From the NCBI GenBank assembly GCA_964582225.1, contig CAZORA010000003.1:124001-188000 (forward strand): a stretch of 64,000 bases of DNA, read 5' to 3'. The notes beneath the pieces were generated by a model, which was not told the DNA's origin, ran no database searches, and was given only the letters and a program-made list of their open reading frames with translations. This DNA is from Dokdonella_A sp964582225 (GTDB taxonomy: Bacteria > Pseudomonadota > Gammaproteobacteria > Xanthomonadales > Rhodanobacteraceae). Shown piece after piece: positions 62,264 through 64,000 of the stretch (position 1 is its first letter; each line of letters begins with the position of its first letter). The position numbers were made by a program, and so were the translations under genes.

Positions 62264-62326
62264 ACCTCGGGCGGCTGTGTCGTAACGGCTCCCGAGGATT
62301 CCAGTCCTCACGCAGGAGCCGTCACC

Positions 62327-63094
62327 ATGACCAGCACCGCCCTCCCCACCACCGTCGCGTTCGGCGACCAGTCCCTCGCCATCATCGACCACGCCGGCCA
62401 GCCGTGGCTGTCGGCGGCCGACCTCGCGCGCGCGCTCGAATACAGCGACAGCGGCAAGGTCAGCCGCGTCTACCGCACGCATGCCACCGAGTTCACGGAC
62501 GCGATGAGTGCAACGATCACCGTGAGGCCCGCCGTGAGGCCCGAATCGGGCCGCACGGGCGTCCCGACCGAAACCCGCATCTTCTCCCCGCGCGGCTGCC
62601 ATCTGATCGCGATGTTCGCCGGCACCCCGCGTGCGGCCGCGTTCCGCCGCTGGGTGCTCGACGTGCTGGAAGGACTGGCCATGCCGAAAGCCGCCCCGCC
62701 CGCGCTCACCGCCGCCAGCTTGCGCAGCGCGATCCTCGCCGAGGGCAGCGCCGCGGTGGCCCTGCCCGCCGTCGTACAGGCCGCGCTCGACGCCAAGGCC
62801 GCGACCTTCGCCGTGGAGATGCTGGAACTGTCCCGCCAGCACCTCGCGCGGCGCATCGCGCATTCCGCCACCAGCGGCTACCCCAAGCCCACGCTCGACA
62901 CCGCCGCCGCGCTGGAGGCCATCGACGACACCACCCTCGGCGACGTGCTGCTACCGCAAGCCACCGCCCAACTACGCATGGTGCGCATGCTGGCGCGCGG
63001 CTTCGCCAACGTGGCCGCCGACACCCTGGCCGACATCGATGCCCGCTACGGCGCGCGCGGCCCGGCGCTGGCAACCCAGCAAGGAGACAAGTGA
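62327..63094 (+). CDS. BRO-N domain antirepressor-like protein
   Basis: 255 residues from the ATG at 62327, AGGAG about 10 nt upstream; the longer open frame through the leader is not coding. The BRO-N fold reads VAFGDQSLAIIDHAGQPWL, LARALEYSDSGKVSRVYR and TRIFSPRGCHLIAMFAGT with RAAAFRRWVLDVLE. Such proteins bind DNA and can antagonise prophage repressors (Ant, KilA-N relatives). A helical C-terminal part is phage-specific. Stop overlaps the next ATG (TGATG). Confidence 0.85.
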   Translation: MTSTALPTTVAFGDQSLAIIDHAGQPWLSAADLARALEYSDSGKVSRVYRTHATEFTDAMSATITVRPAVRPESGRTGVPTETRIFSPRGCHLIAMFAGTPRAAAFRRWVLDVLEGLAMPKAAPPALTAASLRSAILAEGSAAVALPAVVQAALDAKAATFAVEMLELSRQHLARRIAHSATSGYPKPTLDTAAALEAIDDTTLGDVLLPQATAQLRMVRMLARGFANVAADTLADIDARYGARGPALATQQGDK

Positions 63095-64000
63095 TGAACA
63101 CCCTGCCCGACAACCTGATCCATGCCCTGTTCGCCTTGCTCGCGCTGATCCGGCACCGGCTGGCCGAGCGGGAGCACGGCGCCTGGCGCGCCACCTTCCG
63201 CGACCCCGAGCACGCGCACGAATTCAACCTCTCGCCGGTGGAGTTCGAGCGCGTCGATTACGCCGGACTGGTGCAGTTGATCGACGCGGTGATGATCGAA
63301 TGCGGCGACGGCTCGACCCGCTGGATCGACGCCTACCGCATCGAGGCGTTCCAGCGCGGCGAGCTGCGCGCCCTGGTCAACGTCAACGTGTTGTCCGAGG
63401 GCTTCGACGCCACGCACGTCGACGCCGTGGTGATGCTGCGACCGACCAAGAGCGCGGCACTCTACTACCAGCAAGTCGGCCGCGGCATGCGCCTGCACCC
63501 GGGCAAGGCCGACTGCCTGGTGCTGGACTTCGCCGGCAACATCGTCGAGCACGGCCCGGTGGATGCGATTCGCCCGCCGAAGAAGCCCGGCGAGAAGGCC
63601 ACGAGCGAAGCGCCCGTACGCGAGTGCCCCCAGTGCCAGGCCATCGTGCCGGTGCAGGCGCGCCAGTGCCCGGACTGCGGCCACGAGTTCCCGCGCTCGG
63701 CGTTCTTCGACCGCCACGACGGCACGGCCAGCGACGCACCGATCCTCTCCACCGAGATCGTGCCGCCGGTCGTGCACCACGTCACCGGCGTGCGCTACGC
63801 CAAGCACGTAGGCAAGAGCGGCATCCCGACCTTGCAGGTCACCTATTGGTGCGGCCTGCGCCATTTCCGCGAATGGGTGTGCATCGAGCACGGCGGCTGG
63901 GCGCGCGCCAAGGCCATGACCTGGTGGATGGCGCGCGACCCAAGCGGCCTTACACCGCGCACCGTAGAGGCGGCCGTCGGGGCGTCCAAGCGCCTGCGCA
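63094..64000 (+). CDS. Chimeric gene: small phage protein fused to the C-terminal half of an SF2 helicase (runs off window)
   Basis: Over 302 codons, open to the window end. Residues 1 to about 80 (MNTLPDNLIHALFALLALIR, RATFRDPEHAHEFNLSPVEF) look like an independent small phage protein. From about residue 82 it changes to the second RecA-like domain of a phage DEAD/DEAH helicase: RIEAFQRGELRALVNVNVL, SEGFDATHVD and QQVGRGMRLHPGKADC, then a zinc ribbon CPQC...CPDCGHEF. Walker A and DEAH parts that must precede it are missing. The seam is in frame and looks like a deletion joint. It cannot unwind DNA alone. Confidence 0.7.
   Translation, partial: MNTLPDNLIHALFALLALIRHRLAEREHGAWRATFRDPEHAHEFNLSPVEFERVDYAGLVQLIDAVMIECGDGSTRWIDAYRIEAFQRGELRALVNVNVLSEGFDATHVDAVVMLRPTKSAALYYQQVGRGMRLHPGKADCLVLDFAGNIVEHGPVDAIRPPKKPGEKATSEAPVRECPQCQAIVPVQARQCPDCGHEFPRSAFFDRHDGTASDAPILSTEIVPPVVHHVTGVRYAKHVGKSGIPTLQVTYWCGLRHFREWVCIEHGGWARAKAMTWWMARDPSGLTPRTVEAAVGASKRLR

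Noticed and set aside
62072..62326. Longer BRO-N protein starting in the leader
   Set aside because: The extra codons cross the terminator hairpin and antisense segments; a good ribosome-binding site precedes the ATG at 62327.
43000..64000. Integrase, repressor or att sites of the prophage
   Set aside because: Looked for on both strands; none is within the window, so prophage borders could not be fixed.

Overview
The window is one strand-mixed chromosomal segment of a high-GC gammaproteobacterium, most likely a member of the Xanthomonadales/Lysobacterales. Reasons: the pncC-recA-recX-alaS-csrA-tRNA-Ser-tRNA-Arg order is the gammaproteobacterial one. The OxyR, SlyD, glutathione reductase and fused CysNC proteins are of gammaproteobacterial type. 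A truncated host gene near 43.2 kb ends in an 'xxLFANDFE'-type C-terminus that I associate from memory with exported proteins of that order. I see no rRNA, CRISPR array, transposase or integrase.

Region 1 (1-15.9 kb) is housekeeping. Two envelope glycosyltransferase genes (the first cut by the window edge) precede tRNA-Arg(CCT), tRNA-Ser(GCT), csrA, alaS, recX, recA and pncC, all on the minus strand. Then come cardiolipin synthase, a ChaC-type glutathione-degrading enzyme, prmC, a 1375-residue unknown envelope protein and oxyR. The gap between the ChaC gene and prmC holds a pair of REP-like hairpins and a minus-strand RNA with the architecture of a CsrB/RsmZ regulator-sequestering sRNA: five hairpins with GGA in the loop followed by an intrinsic terminator. 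It would be a natural partner of the CsrA encoded 8 kb away.

Region 2 (15.9-30.2 kb) starts with a repeat-rich spacer (REP hairpins, a 113-bp duplication, a 21-bp tandem repeat). It continues with a DHH-like protein, a GNAT acetyltransferase, a hemerythrin and a broken MFS gene. Next is a branched-chain amino acid/acyl-CoA island: fused isobutyryl-CoA mutase IcmF, leucine dehydrogenase, isovaleryl-CoA dehydrogenase, thiolase and methylcrotonyl-CoA carboxylase beta subunit. A nucleotidyltransferase gene with an in-frame amber codon interrupts the island.

Region 3 (30.2-43 kb) carries a membrane-anchored serine hydrolase, glutathione reductase, a D-amino-acid dehydrogenase-like flavoprotein, an NlpC/P60 peptidase, SlyD, a methyltransferase, an S9 peptidase and the sulfate-activation genes cysD-cysNC. 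It ends with a tRNA-Leu(UAA) gene interrupted in the anticodon by a 218-nt group I intron that has recognisable P, Q, R and S core elements.

Region 4 (about 43.4 kb to the window end) is a siphovirus-like mosaic prophage. Structural and lysis genes run leftward: single-TM protein, SAR lysozyme, small CxxC protein, Rz/Rz1, terS, terL, portal, MuF-nuclease fusion, protease/scaffold, lambda D- and E-like head proteins, Mu-like neck genes, tail tube, gpG/gpGT with a slippery heptamer, tape measure. The recombination and antirepressor genes run rightward. A hicAB pair sits between terS and terL; a second hicAB has a frameshifted hicA. The BRO-N antirepressor is preceded by what looks like a C4-type antisense RNA and its target. 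The prophage is damaged: the tape measure runs into a host-gene remnant and all tail-tip genes are missing, while at the right edge a small phage protein is fused in frame to the C-terminal half of an SF2 helicase.
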